NCBI GenBank assembly: GCA_021776685.1
Contig: JAJFFJ010000051.1
Location: forward strand, 26,987-90,986
DNA length: 64,000 nt
Source: Alphaproteobacteria bacterium
GTDB lineage: Bacteria > Pseudomonadota > Alphaproteobacteria > Bin65
Direction: 5' to 3'
The notes beneath the pieces are model-generated. The model was not told the origin of the DNA. It was given only the letters and a program-made list of their open reading frames with translations, and searched no databases. Shown here piece after piece: positions 18,917-28,893 of the stretch; position 1 is the first letter of the stretch, and each line of letters begins with the position of its first letter. Both the position numbers and the translations under genes were made by a program.

Positions 18917-21900
18917 CTATCGCCGCGGCTGAATGCGGACGAAGCCCATTTTGTCCCGGCCGAAGATCGACGGCCGGTACATGTCCTCGATGTGAGCGGC
19001 CGGCAGGCGGAAGGTGCCTGGGGTCACGGCACGGACCAGATAGGCCATGTGGAAGCTGCGACCGCGTCCGCCGATGTCGATGGCGGCGACGAAGCGGTCA
19101 TCCCGCTTGTCGATGTAGCGGGCGCCGGCCAGCTTGGGCAGCCACTTCATTTTGCCGGTGGACCGGCCACGCAACCGGGCATTCTCCAGCTCGAAGCCGG
19201 CGGGCAGGAGGTCGACAATCAGCGCCTGATGATAGGTGCGCGTCTTGGCCGTTACCTGAATCACCGCCACCAGCACATCGCTCTGGCGCACGCGGGTGAG
19301 GTTCGCCCGCTTGCCGTCCAGGGTGTAGAAGATGCGCTTGATGGTGAAGCCCTGGGACGTCGCCGGCAGGGGCCGGTTGGGAATGCCGGTGACGGTCACG
19401 CCGTGCCAGACCGCGTTCTTCCCGGTGTTGCGAACGGCGATGCCGCGGCGCACCTGGGTGTCGCGCAGAGAGACATAGTGCGGCTTGACCCGGTCCTTCA
19501 CCGTATCCTGGCCAACCGCAACGCTGAACTTCGCGCTGCCGCTGCTGGTGGCATGCGCCGCCAGCAACAACCAGGCTTTCTCCTGGGTGCTGAGATGGCG
19601 CTGCTTGCCGCGCAGTTGAGCAACCACGGCCACCAGTTTGGCCAGTTCGGCCGGGCTTTGGGAGGACTGACCGGCGAGCACCAGCACGCCCGATTTGTCC
19701 CGCAGCTCTGAGCCATAGTCGCGCACGAAGGTGCGCCAATAGCGGCCAACCATGGTCGGACGCCCGGTGTGAACCATCGCAGCGGCCAGCGCCGTCTTGG
19801 CCCGTGCGCCATCACCATAGAGCGCGAGCGCTGCACCCACCTGGGCCTTGGCCAGCGCCGTTGGCAGCTTCTTCAGCCAGTTGTCGTGGAAGTAGCGCAG
19901 ATCCGACACGCTGGTCTCTTTGTTCGCCGCCAGCACATAGTAGGCGTAGGCGATGACCGGCAGGTTCGGCGGGTCATGCTTGACGTTGCGCACCACCCAC
20001 TTCAGCCGCTCGATCATCCGGCTGTAGGGATATTCCGGGATCACATAGCCGCGTTTCTTGGCCTGGGTCAGGAAATCACCCACATAGGCTGTCAGCCAGC
20101 CGCCCTGGCTGTCCGACGAACTCCACATGCCGAAACCGCCATTGCGCTGTTGCATGTTCAGCACGCGGCTGACCGCGCCCTGCACCCTGCTGCGCACCGC
20201 AGCTTCATCGGCGGCGACGCCGATCGACCGCGCCACATCCGCCACATACAGCATCGGCAGCGCCTTGCTGGTGGTCTGCTCTGCACAGCCATAAGGATAG
20301 CGGGCCAGCGTTCGCAGGATGCCGGGCACGCCCAGATCCGGCGTGTTGGCAAAGCTCATCAGCACACGCATGGTGCCCGGCAGATAGGCGCGGGATGCGC
20401 CTGCCGCCACGACCAGCCGTTGCCCCGGTGCAAGTTTGCGGACCGAGAAGGTGGTGACCGGCGCCTGGGCCGGCCTGACGGCGATGTCCCAACTGCGGGA
20501 AATCTTAAATCCGCCGGGACCCGAGAGCGTCATGGTGATCTTGGCAACACCCAGGGTGCGGCCAATCAAAACAAACCGCTCTACAGACCGGCCGCCTTTG
20601 GCCAGCGCGCGAACCACTGCCGCCCGCTTTCCGGTGCTGACCGCGGCGCCGTCGGCTTTCAGGCTGACGGTGTAGCGGCCTGCCTGGCCGTCCACATTGT
20701 TAAGGCTGACAGTCACCGCGCCATTGTCGCCAGGGGCGAGGAAACGCGGCAGGGTGATGAGGCTGACCACCGGGTCACGCACGGTCAGCGGCCGTTCGCT
20801 GCTGCCGACACTGGTCTTGCTCCAGGCCACGGCCATCACGCGCAGGCGGCCGTTAAAGTCCGGCACATCCAGTGTGACCTTGGCGGTGCCGTCGGCACCC
20901 ACAGTGACGATACCGGAGAACAGGGAGACGGTCTTGATGCTGGACGCATCCAGTGCCCCCATGCTCTTGGCGCCGGCCGCGTCACCGCCCTGGCGGATCT
21001 TGCCGAAGGCACCCGCGAAAGCGTCGATCAGGCGGCCATAGTCGTCGCGCACATCAAGCGCCAGCCGGCGCTTGGCGTAGAAATGACCCTGGGGCGCCGG
21101 AGATTTGTAGCCGGTGAGGGAAAGGATGCCCTCGTCCACCGCGGCCACGGTGACAAAGACTTTCTCGCCAGCCGGGACGTTGCCGACCCGCACGGTCAAA
21201 TCAACCTTGCCGCGCGGCCGGATCATCTCGGGCCCCTCCAGCTTGACGCTAAGGGTGCGTTTCCCGAAGTCCTGGGCCACATAGGCGAGGCCGATGGCCC
21301 GCGACGGGCCTACCTTCTGCGATGCATTGGTCGGTCGGTAGGCGGTGGCCATCACATAGGCGCCAGGCCCCCAGCTTCCGTCCACCTTCAGGTCGACCGT
21401 GGTGCCACTGCGGCTCACCTTGACCGTGCGGCTTACCAGGATCTTGTTGGTGGCGACCACCAGATGCACAACGCCATCGAACGGCGGGCGCAGGAAGACC
21501 TTGGCGGTGTCGCCGGCCAGATAGCGCTTTTTGTCCAGGCGCACTGTCAGTTTATCGGGCACGTTGTCCCGGCCAGGCGGCGTCCACCAGCCCACATAGT
21601 AGCGGACGCTGGCAGCGGCGCCGGTCGCCTTGTCACGCACCTCGATGCGATAGCGCCCTTGCTGGGTCGCCATTGTCAGCGCGCCGGGCGCACCGGCGGT
21701 GATGTCGAGGCTACCCTTCTTCACCGGTTCGTCCCGGCGGATCACGCGATACCGCCAATAGCCGTTCGAGAAGTACCAGTAATATTGATAGACCTCGCGC
21801 ACGAGCCGGTAGTTGAGACCCGCAGCCGCGCGGCGCTCACCGGCCTGATTAAGCGCGATGACCTGCAGCTTTGCCGCCACGCCGGCGGGTACGCTGCCTT

Positions 21901-24154
21901 CGCCATTGGCGAGCTTCATACCCAGCACGAGCTTCTTGGCGCGCACGGGAATGGAGATCGTCCGCTCCAGCGCACGGCCACCAGATTCCAGCAGCGACAC
22001 GCGTACGACGGCTTTCAGGGGCCGTGTGGTTTCCGGCACGCCATCCAGCGCGACGGGCAGCACGGCGCGGCCCTTGGCATCGGTGCGGGTGGCTTTGAGA
22101 GTAATCTGCTTTGAACGCCAGCTCTCCGTCACCAGACCGAAGGTGTAGCCCTTCCATTTCGGATAGGGGTTCCAGTCCATCTGCAGACGCAGTGACGCCT
22201 CGACCGTCAGGTCAGCAGCCGCAGCGCCGTAGAGGAAGCGGCCATCGACCAGGACCGAGTTGGCCTGTCCGGGGCGCAGCGCCTCAATCGCCGCCTTCAA
22301 CGTCATCTCCAGCTTCTCTGGGACGAAGTCTTCCACTTGGAAAAGCACACGGCCGATGGCGCGGCCTTTGGGATTTACATAGGCGCGAAGCGTCCAGCCG
22401 CCGGTACGTGACGCCTTGGACATGGGGATCGACAGGCGATAGCCGCCGTTGCCGGCGTCCTTCACCACAAATCTGCGGGCCTGCACACCGTCCGGCCGGA
22501 ACAGCTTGAAGGTTACCGGCATGCCCGTGATGGCATTGGCTTTGTCGTCACGCACGAGGGTGACCACATGCACGGTCTCGCCCGGGCGATAGACACCGCG
22601 CTCTGTATAAACGTAGCCGTCAACCGGGCCGGGGGCGGCGCGGCCGCTGACGCCGCGGTCGCTCAGGTCAAAGGCCGGGCCGGTCAGGTTCTGAAAATTG
22701 AAGTCGCCGTCCTTGGTGCGGACCATAAGGGCCGCGGGGCGGTTGCCGCCCGAGCCGCGGATTATGCCAGCGGCAAAGGTCACTCGGCCATCGGCATCGG
22801 TGGTGGCGGTTCCCAGCACCTTGTTGTTGCGGGCAATCAGGCTGACGCGTACGCCGGCCTTGGTTCCGCCGGTGGCGAAGGATCGCACATAGACCGCGAG
22901 TTCGCCTCCGCGATAGGTGGCGATGCCCAGATCACTGACAACCAGATACTGGGTCGCCTGGTTGTCCCAGCGGCCATACTTGCCGTCCTTGCGCCAGGGA
23001 CGGGCCATCAGAATATAGATGCCGGGTTTTGTGGATTTCAGGATCTGCGCCACCGGAATGGCGGTACCAACCTGGCGGTTCATCTTGCTCTGAATGTCGA
23101 TGGTGCCCCGCCAGATTTCCTCGCCTTGCGTATTGGCGATCTGGTTGCCGCGCCGGGCGGTCAGCAGGCGATACATCGCGGAGTCGTTGATCTGGTGCAC
23201 CAGGTTGCGGTCATTGATCCGCAGGACGCGTATTTGGGCACGGGCGACGTTGACCGACAGCATGGGAATTCCACGGCGGCCGACGCGAGGCAGGATGAAG
23301 GTCTTGCCGCGGAAACCGATGCGCATGTCACGGTTCGGTACGCTGATGCGGTACTGCGCCTGCTTGGTGGTGCGCAGCGCGCCTTTGGCTTCCGGCAGCC
23401 CCTCGCGCACGGTCACGTCATATGTGGTGCCGTGGTTGACGCCCTCGATGCACAGCACCCGGCCACGCACGGCAAAGGCAGCCTTCACGGCCGGCGACAG
23501 CTTCACATACTGGTCAAACATTGCCGGTGAGGCGGCGGGCAGCTGACGCGAAAAGGTCAGGCAGATGCGCGGCGTATTCGTTTCTTTCTCAACCCGGCTC
23601 GACATGACCTGCTGGCGGTGGCGCATGATCAGGCGGGTCAGGCGGCTCGCCGCGTCGCTGCGCCGGCGAATTTTGATTGATGCTTCAAGTGCCCCGATCG
23701 CCTGGTCGTAGCGGCGAAGCGCTTCCAGATTGAAGCCCACCAGATAAAGAGCATAGGACATGTCACGCGGCTTGCGGGTGTCCTGGGCCGCCCGGTAGGC
23801 GGCATAGGCTGCCGCGAGCGACTGGCTGTTGCGGTTGGTGGTGGCGAGCACCCAGGCATATCGCTGCCAGTGGCGGTATTCGCGCAGGCCCGCCGCGATC
23901 GCGCGGCCATAAAGCGGCAATGCGGCCCGGTAGTTTTTCTGCCGGGTCAACTGCTCGGCTTGCACATAGAAGACTGCAGCCGACTTCTTGTTGGCCCGCC
24001 CGTACCGGCGCACCAGCTGTCGGGCCAGCGCATCGGCGGCCTGGCTGAATTGGGGTTTATCGTAGGTGGGTTGAGGTCGGGTTTGAGCGTTGGCGGCAGG
24101 TGCCGTAATCACGGCGGCCAGAATCAGTATCAGTAGTGACTGGAAGCAACGCAT
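18917..24154 (-). CDS. Bacterial alpha-2-macroglobulin (YfhM-like), thioester type
   Basis: A 1745-residue exported protein. The signal peptide ends near TAPAANA and has no lipobox, so it is probably periplasmic rather than lipid-anchored. An N-terminal helical repeat region (about 30-190) has AEQLTRQKNYRAALPLYGRAI, a TPR-like unit. Several MG beta domains follow, including VYRPGETVHVVTLVRD near 555. The thioester motif CAEQ (within PYGCAEQTTSK, near residue 1290) is followed by the alpha-helical thioester domain and a receptor-like C-terminal domain. Such proteins trap foreign proteases covalently and, next to pbpC, are thought to protect the cell wall when the outer membrane is breached. 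A GGTGAGG ribosome site precedes the ATG. Confidence 0.92.
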   Translation of the reverse strand: MRCFQSLLILILAAVITAPAANAQTRPQPTYDKPQFSQAADALARQLVRRYGRANKKSAAVFYVQAEQLTRQKNYRAALPLYGRAIAAGLREYRHWQRYAWVLATTNRNSQSLAAAYAAYRAAQDTRKPRDMSYALYLVGFNLEALRRYDQAIGALEASIKIRRRSDAASRLTRLIMRHRQQVMSSRVEKETNTPRICLTFSRQLPAASPAMFDQYVKLSPAVKAAFAVRGRVLCIEGVNHGTTYDVTVREGLPEAKGALRTTKQAQYRISVPNRDMRIGFRGKTFILPRVGRRGIPMLSVNVARAQIRVLRINDRNLVHQINDSAMYRLLTARRGNQIANTQGEEIWRGTIDIQSKMNRQVGTAIPVAQILKSTKPGIYILMARPWRKDGKYGRWDNQATQYLVVSDLGIATYRGGELAVYVRSFATGGTKAGVRVSLIARNNKVLGTATTDADGRVTFAAGIIRGSGGNRPAALMVRTKDGDFNFQNLTGPAFDLSDRGVSGRAAPGPVDGYVYTERGVYRPGETVHVVTLVRDDKANAITGMPVTFKLFRPDGVQARRFVVKDAGNGGYRLSIPMSKASRTGGWTLRAYVNPKGRAIGRVLFQVEDFVPEKLEMTLKAAIEALRPGQANSVLVDGRFLYGAAAADLTVEASLRLQMDWNPYPKWKGYTFGLVTESWRSKQITLKATRTDAKGRAVLPVALDGVPETTRPLKAVVRVSLLESGGRALERTISIPVRAKKLVLGMKLANGEGSVPAGVAAKLQVIALNQAGERRAAAGLNYRLVREVYQYYWYFSNGYWRYRVIRRDEPVKKGSLDITAGAPGALTMATQQGRYRIEVRDKATGAAASVRYYVGWWTPPGRDNVPDKLTVRLDKKRYLAGDTAKVFLRPPFDGVVHLVVATNKILVSRTVKVSRSGTTVDLKVDGSWGPGAYVMATAYRPTNASQKVGPSRAIGLAYVAQDFGKRTLSVKLEGPEMIRPRGKVDLTVRVGNVPAGEKVFVTVAAVDEGILSLTGYKSPAPQGHFYAKRRLALDVRDDYGRLIDAFAGAFGKIRQGGDAAGAKSMGALDASSIKTVSLFSGIVTVGADGTAKVTLDVPDFNGRLRVMAVAWSKTSVGSSERPLTVRDPVVSLITLPRFLAPGDNGAVTVSLNNVDGQAGRYTVSLKADGAAVSTGKRAAVVRALAKGGRSVERFVLIGRTLGVAKITMTLSGPGGFKISRSWDIAVRPAQAPVTTFSVRKLAPGQRLVVAAGASRAYLPGTMRVLMSFANTPDLGVPGILRTLARYPYGCAEQTTSKALPMLYVADVARSIGVAADEAAVRSRVQGAVSRVLNMQQRNGGFGMWSSSDSQGGWLTAYVGDFLTQAKKRGYVIPEYPYSRMIERLKWVVRNVKHDPPNLPVIAYAYYVLAANKETSVSDLRYFHDNWLKKLPTALAKAQVGAALALYGDGARAKTALAAAMVHTGRPTMVGRYWRTFVRDYGSELRDKSGVLVLAGQSSQSPAELAKLVAVVAQLRGKQRHLSTQEKAWLLLAAHATSSGSAKFSVAVGQDTVKDRVKPHYVSLRDTQVRRGIAVRNTGKNAVWHGVTVTGIPNRPLPATSQGFTIKRIFYTLDGKRANLTRVRQSDVLVAVIQVTAKTRTYHQALIVDLLPAGFELENARLRGRSTGKMKWLPKLAGARYIDKRDDRFVAAIDIGGRGRSFHMAYLVRAVTPGTFRLPAAHIEDMYRPSIFGRDKMGFVRIQPRR

Positions 24155-24338
24155 AGTGCCTCACCCTCTTTCTTGTGAATGTCGGCAGCAGTTTCCGCGG
24201 CCGTCTCTCCCCGCCATGCGCTTCAGCCTTGGTGGCCTGCGTGGCGGTGCCCGAACTTTATTGTTGTACCAGCGATCAGGTGACGCAAGTTTGTGACCGT
24301 TTTACGGACCTGTGGACATAATCATACCCGGGGCGAAC

Positions 24339-24845
24339 ATGGGCATTTCTGCGGCAAAGTTAATTGAGCGGCTGGGACTTGAGCCGCATCCCGAAGAAGG
24401 TGGATATTTTCGGGAGGTCTACCGCTCACCGGATTCGATTCCGGCTGACGGTCTTCCCAGCGAATATGAGGGCCCCAGGGCGCAGTCGACGGCGATCTAT
24501 TATTTGCTGACACCAGATACATTTTCGGCGCTGCACCGGCTGGTGAGCGACGAGGTGTTTCACTTCTACGATGGCGACCCTGTAGAGCAATTGCGCCTCC
24601 ATCCGGATGGACGGGGAGAGGTGGTGACGCTTGGCCGCGACATTGCCGGCGGGCAACAGCCGCTTTCTGTTGTGCCCCGCGATGTCTGGCAGGGCGCGCG
24701 ACTGGTGGCGGGCGGTGCGTGGGCGCTGCTCGGCGCGACCGTAGCGCCCGGATTTGAGTTTGCCGACTACAGCCATGGCGACCGTGCGGTCTTGACCGAG
24801 GGTTGGCCGGAATACGCCGATATGATCAGGGCGTTGACCACCTGA
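24339..24845 (+). CDS. Cupin-superfamily protein, DUF985 type
   Basis: The 168-residue protein begins with GISAAKLIERLGLEPHPEEG followed by GYFREVYRS, and continues with AIYYLLTPDTFSALHRL, DEVFHFYDGDPVEQL and a C-terminal GATVAPGFEFADY. These are the signature blocks of the DUF985 (cupin_5) family, a single double-stranded beta-helix with His/Glu residues positioned for metal binding. Function is not established; sugar-isomerase or regulatory roles have been proposed for relatives. The ATG at 24339 is chosen over the GTG at 24312, because the family starts at the AxxLIxxLxLxPHPEGG block. It lies divergent to the macroglobulin gene. Confidence 0.83.
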   Translation: MGISAAKLIERLGLEPHPEEGGYFREVYRSPDSIPADGLPSEYEGPRAQSTAIYYLLTPDTFSALHRLVSDEVFHFYDGDPVEQLRLHPDGRGEVVTLGRDIAGGQQPLSVVPRDVWQGARLVAGGAWALLGATVAPGFEFADYSHGDRAVLTEGWPEYADMIRALTT

Positions 24846-24942
24846 GCGACCGGGAACCGACCGCCATCCTAAAGATGCCCCATTCCCCCGGGCACATGAA
24901 GATCCGGGCTGTCCCGGAAGAAAAGAATGCAGGAGAGGGATC

Positions 24943-25491
24943 ATGAAAAGAACGACCGCCACGCTTCTTGGCACGCTGCTGCTGGCGGCTTGCGCCAATG
25001 ATTCAGCCGTCCCGCCTGAGAAGCCGGTGGATCAGACACTTACGTTCACCGGCAAGGTCTTGGAGAAGGCCGGCCGCTGTCACACCGTTCGCACTCGCAA
25101 TGGCCGGTTTGCGCTGGATCGTGGCGTATTGCGGGGTGTGCCTGTGGGCGCGTGGGTGCGGGTGCAAGGCTACAGCGCACGCAGACAGAGTTGTCCCAAC
25201 GCCCAGCGCATCGTTGTTACCAGTCTGCGCCGCGTCCGCCAGACGAAACGGACGCGGTCATTCAACAATCCACGCAGTCGCGGGGTCTCGCTAGATCACT
25301 GCAAACGCTACCGCCGCCAATGCGGGCGGCCTGCCGCGCTGGCATTCTGCAGGCGTCGCGGCTTTCGTCAGGTGGCGGCCTTCTCGACCCGTCCGGCGCG
25401 GCGTACCCGGGTTCATGTCGGCGGGCGCATCTGCCGGTCGCGCGGGCGCATCCAGTGCCGACGTTTTCGGGTCATCCGTTGCCGCGGCTAA
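24943..25491 (+). CDS. Small Cys/Arg-rich lipoprotein, unknown function
   Basis: A 182-residue protein with a lipoprotein signal peptide (lipobox LLAAC, lipidated Cys near residue 17) and a strong AGGAGAGGG ribosome site. The N-terminal part (about 30-95) has the look of a small beta-barrel domain (LTFTGKVLEKAGRCHTVRT, then GVPVGAWVRVQGY). The C-terminal 75 residues are extremely basic with a regular cysteine pattern (DHCKRYRRQCGRPAALAFCRRRGF ... ICRSRG ... QCRRF ... RC), suggesting two or three disulfides. I recall similar C-x6-C-x8-FC-x3-GF modules in other bacterial secreted proteins but cannot name a function. Its stop lies 4 bases from the stop of the convergent CHASE2 gene. Confidence 0.7.
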   Translation: MKRTTATLLGTLLLAACANDSAVPPEKPVDQTLTFTGKVLEKAGRCHTVRTRNGRFALDRGVLRGVPVGAWVRVQGYSARRQSCPNAQRIVVTSLRRVRQTKRTRSFNNPRSRGVSLDHCKRYRRQCGRPAALAFCRRRGFRQVAAFSTRPARRTRVHVGGRICRSRGRIQCRRFRVIRCRG

Positions 25492-25495
25492 TGGC

Positions 25496-27709
25496 TCAGG
25501 CCTGGTCGCCGCCGGGGGTAGAGCCATCCCAATCGTCGGGTGGCGGCGCATTGCGGAACGCGCGGATGCGCCCTGAATACAGGTCATAGAGTGCATCCAG
25601 CCGGCCGCCGCCCATCTCGCGCGCCTGGGCCAGCGCCTCTTGCGCTTCCGCCCACCGGCGTGCCCGGTAGTGCGCCAGCATGGCTTCGTGGATTGTCTTT
25701 AGCTGTTTGAATGCACCATCGTCTGCAATGGTCTCGTCTCCCAGCAAGGCAAAAATGGGCAGTGGCGCGCGCCCGGACTGACGCAGCAGATCAAGCTCCA
25801 GAGCTGCAAGCATAGGCACGTCTCGCCTGGCTCCCGGTCCCAGCACCACGCTTGCGCCGAAGAAGCGGCTTTGCCGGGCGAGCAGTGCGGCATGGGTCAC
25901 CGGGCGTCCGAGCGCGGAATATTCAAACCGCTGGGCAACCCCTGCATCGCCCACAAAACATTCGCCCGCCTCGATGCCCACGGCAATGTCCAGCTCCGGT
26001 GGGCGATTGCCCTCCTGCCCTTCCGTGCGCAGGCGTTCGTTCAGACGGGCAGCCGTGGACATGATTTCCAGCGCAGCCCGGCAGGCGCGAAGCGCGTGCT
26101 CTTCGTCGGGCGCAGGTGCGTTCCAAAACGCCTGGACGCGTCCATGAGTCAGTTTGTCGAGCGTGCCGCCATGGGAATAGAGAATCGCCGTGGCTGGCGA
26201 AAAGAGCCGCCGCGTCAGCAATGTCATTTCCCGTGCGCCGTGGCGCTCTACCAGTTCGTCGAACTCGCGGATCATCACCTGCAAGGATGTAACCGGGCGC
26301 ATGTCTTCGGCCGGCGGCGCCCGGCTTTCGGACTGCACAATCTGGCTGAGGAGCTTCGGCGGCAGGTTCCGCTGAAAGCGCAGCATCAGTGACTCGCGGT
26401 TGCTCTGCCGCCGGGCGGAGGCGGCGGCGTAGCTCGCCAAGCTGATTATGATAATTATGAGCGCCGGCGCGGTGCCGTCAATCTGCCAGCCATAGCGGGC
26501 AAAAGCGGCCCAGCCGGCCGCAGGCATCAACAATACGGCTGCCGTGACCATGAACAGCGCCGCATAGCCGCGAACCCGGCCAAGAAGATAGATCATCAGC
26601 AGCGATATCAGCACCACATAGGCAAGCTCCAGGTCTTTGGCGAAGGCGGGCCGCGACAGGAATCGCCCTTGCAGAATCTGTTCCAGCGCCTGCGCCATGA
26701 GTACGGGTTCAGTGACAATATCGCCCAGTGGGGTCCGCCAACGCGGGGTCGACGGCGTGCGGACGGTAACGATCACAATCCGGCCCTTGATCCGGTTTTT
26801 GTCCACCTCATTCGCCAAGACCCGCCAGGCAGATATCCTGCGCGACGGCCGGTCTGGTGAAACATGCAGCATCATCCAGCCGCGCCGGTCGGTCGGAATT
26901 TTCAAATCGCCGATTTGCAGGGTTCCAAGGGGCGCGTGCTCGCCAAACAGAATGGGTGAGTGGGCAGGACCGCTGAGGGAGATACGTTTGGTTTTGCGGG
27001 TCAGGCGCACCAATTCCGCCAGGACAGACGGGTAGATGCGCCCCCCAATCAGGAAAGCCGTTGGCAGCTTGCGGGTGACCTGGCCGGCCGGCAGGGTCGG
27101 CGGCCGTGCGCCGTTGCCTGCCGCCGCAGCCTCAATCAGCTGGATAGGACCTGAGGCGCCTTCGAGCCGGACCAGTTCGTCGGCAATACCGGCAGGCGCA
27201 TCCACGCTGGTTTTGCGCCCTGGCAGCTTGGTTCCGCGCCTGGTTGTTGCATGGAAGCTGGTGACAGAAGGCGTCCTGGCGATTGCGCGGGCAAGTGACT
27301 TGTCCTGGCTTGTCCACCCTGAATATCGGGCCTTGATCGCATTTAGTTCCGGCAGCGGCGGCAGCCGCAGCAGCAGGCGTTGGGGCGCATTGGGGTCGGG
27401 CTCAGACAGGTCCAGCAAAACGCCGGTCGCCCTCGCGCCCATGTCGTGCAGCCGGTCGAAAATCTGCGCAATGCGGGTCCGTGGCCATGGCCATGGCGCG
27501 ATGCGTTGCTGGGAATCCTGGTCAATCTCGACGACCACTACAGCGGGCCCGTCGCTTGGCTCCTTGCGGGGGCGCAGGTCCTGATAAAGGTCGAAGGCGC
27601 CCAGTCTCAGGTTTCTCAACTGCGGCGGTTCAATCACCATGACGGCGGTCAGCGCGATCAGCACCATGAACGGCAAAATCTGAAGCAGCCAATAACCCGT
27701 CGTGCGCAT
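25496..27709 (-). CDS. CHASE2-sensor protein with degenerate class III cyclase domain (pseudocyclase)
   Basis: The 737-residue membrane protein has one N-terminal TM (about 7-26), a periplasmic CHASE2 domain (about 37-345, with VVVVEIDQDS and ARATGVLLDL), three further TMs (about 358-430) and a cytoplasmic domain (about 470-625) that aligns with adenylate/guanylate cyclases (HGGTLDKL, HALRACRAALEI, FEYSALGRPV). The catalytic residues are gone: the first metal Asp position is Arg481, the second falls on Gly523, the IGDPVN element reads LGRPVT, and the catalytic Asn and Arg positions are Thr605 and Leu609. It should bind no Mg2+ and make no cAMP, so a regulatory role is inferred. It starts 16 bases after the znuA stop, probably in the same Zur-controlled unit. 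Confidence 0.86.
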   Translation of the reverse strand: MRTTGYWLLQILPFMVLIALTAVMVIEPPQLRNLRLGAFDLYQDLRPRKEPSDGPAVVVVEIDQDSQQRIAPWPWPRTRIAQIFDRLHDMGARATGVLLDLSEPDPNAPQRLLLRLPPLPELNAIKARYSGWTSQDKSLARAIARTPSVTSFHATTRRGTKLPGRKTSVDAPAGIADELVRLEGASGPIQLIEAAAAGNGARPPTLPAGQVTRKLPTAFLIGGRIYPSVLAELVRLTRKTKRISLSGPAHSPILFGEHAPLGTLQIGDLKIPTDRRGWMMLHVSPDRPSRRISAWRVLANEVDKNRIKGRIVIVTVRTPSTPRWRTPLGDIVTEPVLMAQALEQILQGRFLSRPAFAKDLELAYVVLISLLMIYLLGRVRGYAALFMVTAAVLLMPAAGWAAFARYGWQIDGTAPALIIIIISLASYAAASARRQSNRESLMLRFQRNLPPKLLSQIVQSESRAPPAEDMRPVTSLQVMIREFDELVERHGAREMTLLTRRLFSPATAILYSHGGTLDKLTHGRVQAFWNAPAPDEEHALRACRAALEIMSTAARLNERLRTEGQEGNRPPELDIAVGIEAGECFVGDAGVAQRFEYSALGRPVTHAALLARQSRFFGASVVLGPGARRDVPMLAALELDLLRQSGRAPLPIFALLGDETIADDGAFKQLKTIHEAMLAHYRARRWAEAQEALAQAREMGGGRLDALYDLYSGRIRAFRNAPPPDDWDGSTPGGDQA

Positions 27710-27725
27710 GGTGCGAATGCCTGTG

Positions 27726-28841
27726 CTAACGAGTCGGCTGTTGGGGATCTAGGCAACGGACGAAGCGCTTCGTCACGCCGGCCATGATGGCGAAATAGGC
27801 GCGGTCGCTCGCGGGCACGGCCAGGCCATAGGGGTCGATAATGACAATGGCGTTGGCGCGGTTACCCAGCTTGTTGCGTACTTTCGGCGTGAGCGATGTG
27901 CCGCCGTAAATGCAGCGCGAAGCTTCCTGTGCCAGCCGGGCGCGCACAGCTGCAATTGTATTCCGGTCCAGCTTGCGCATCTTCAGGCTCAGGCGCGATG
28001 ACGGACGCAATAAATAGTGGCCTTCATAATAGCGGGTCTTGGCATCGATGATTGCATACCGGCCGCGCGCGATCGCCTGCAAGCTGGCCCGGGTCTCCGC
28101 ATCCATGGTTTCGATGCGCACGATCAACTGGGCCAGATTGCGTCTGTAGGTACGACCGTTGGTCGGGTCCAGCCTGATCAGCGCTCGGGCGATGTGCCGC
28201 GCCATGGCAATCGCATTGCGGGGATCCATCCAGATATGGGGGTCGGGATCGCGCGGGCGAAGATCGGCGCGGGTGATCTGACGCGTGCGGGGGGTGTAGG
28301 CGGGTTTGGGCCTGCCTGATTGGCCGCCGCCATTCCGGCCTGTATCAACAGCGCCGCCGTCGCGGGGAATCACGACAGTGCGGCGGCCGGCGCCTGATTT
28401 CTTGACGGTGACCTTCGGTTTTGCCCTCCGCGCCGATCTCTGTGTCCGGGCCGCCGCCACGGCGCCGCTGCCCCGCCCTACGAGGCGCAGGCCGGGTGTA
28501 TTGATCATCGGCAGGCTCTCGACCTTTTCCTTCAATTGCTTGAGCGGGCCCACGAGATAGGATTCGAGCCCGGGCCCGAGCCAGATGACAATTCTACCCC
28601 GCTGCAGAAGCGCCGTTTCATCGACATTCAGGGGTTGCGTGCGCAGATAGGGATTGCCCTCCAGCAACAGCGTCGGCGTGCCGGCGCCGCGCATCAGAAA
28701 GGCTGTCAGGCCATAGATCGGCTTGATGCTGGTCAGAACCAAAGGTGGTTTGGCCTGGGCCGCGCCGGCGATCCCGGTGCTCAGTACCGCCAGCGTCAAG
28801 GCTGCCCGGATACGTGCGGCGGTGGTCAATATTCGCAGCAT
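27726..28841 (-). CDS. znuA: Periplasmic zinc-binding protein of ABC transporter (ZnuA family), ligand-poor
   Basis: With the ATG at 28841 the protein is 371 residues with a signal peptide ending AAQA. The cluster A-I receptor fold is clear: VLTSIKPIYGLTAFLM, the strand IVIWLGPGLESYL, DPHIWMDPRN near residue 200 and VIIDPYG near 334. Only one of the three usual zinc histidines remains, in DPHIW. The first (in the ASxHxY loop) is replaced in EGNPYLRT and the third (FHDA) in IIDAK. Instead of a His/Asp-rich loop there is a Lys/Arg/Gly-rich insert at about 130-195. It is divergent from zur-znuCB across a Zur box, which supports a zinc role. The upstream start at 28886 would leave only seven bases between the start codon and the Zur box and has no ribosome site. 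Confidence 0.82.
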   Translation of the reverse strand: MLRILTTAARIRAALTLAVLSTGIAGAAQAKPPLVLTSIKPIYGLTAFLMRGAGTPTLLLEGNPYLRTQPLNVDETALLQRGRIVIWLGPGLESYLVGPLKQLKEKVESLPMINTPGLRLVGRGSGAVAAARTQRSARRAKPKVTVKKSGAGRRTVVIPRDGGAVDTGRNGGGQSGRPKPAYTPRTRQITRADLRPRDPDPHIWMDPRNAIAMARHIARALIRLDPTNGRTYRRNLAQLIVRIETMDAETRASLQAIARGRYAIIDAKTRYYEGHYLLRPSSRLSLKMRKLDRNTIAAVRARLAQEASRCIYGGTSLTPKVRNKLGNRANAIVIIDPYGLAVPASDRAYFAIMAGVTKRFVRCLDPQQPTR

Positions 28842-28893
28842 CTCGGCGGCAACGCTCAGCAGCTCGTGCGGTTTCTCTGCGCGCATCCAATAC

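Noticed and set aside
19769..22114. 781-codon open frame on the plus strand
   Set aside because: It lies fully inside the macroglobulin gene on the other strand, has His/Gly/Arg-rich composition typical of antisense frames in GC-rich DNA, and shows no domain.
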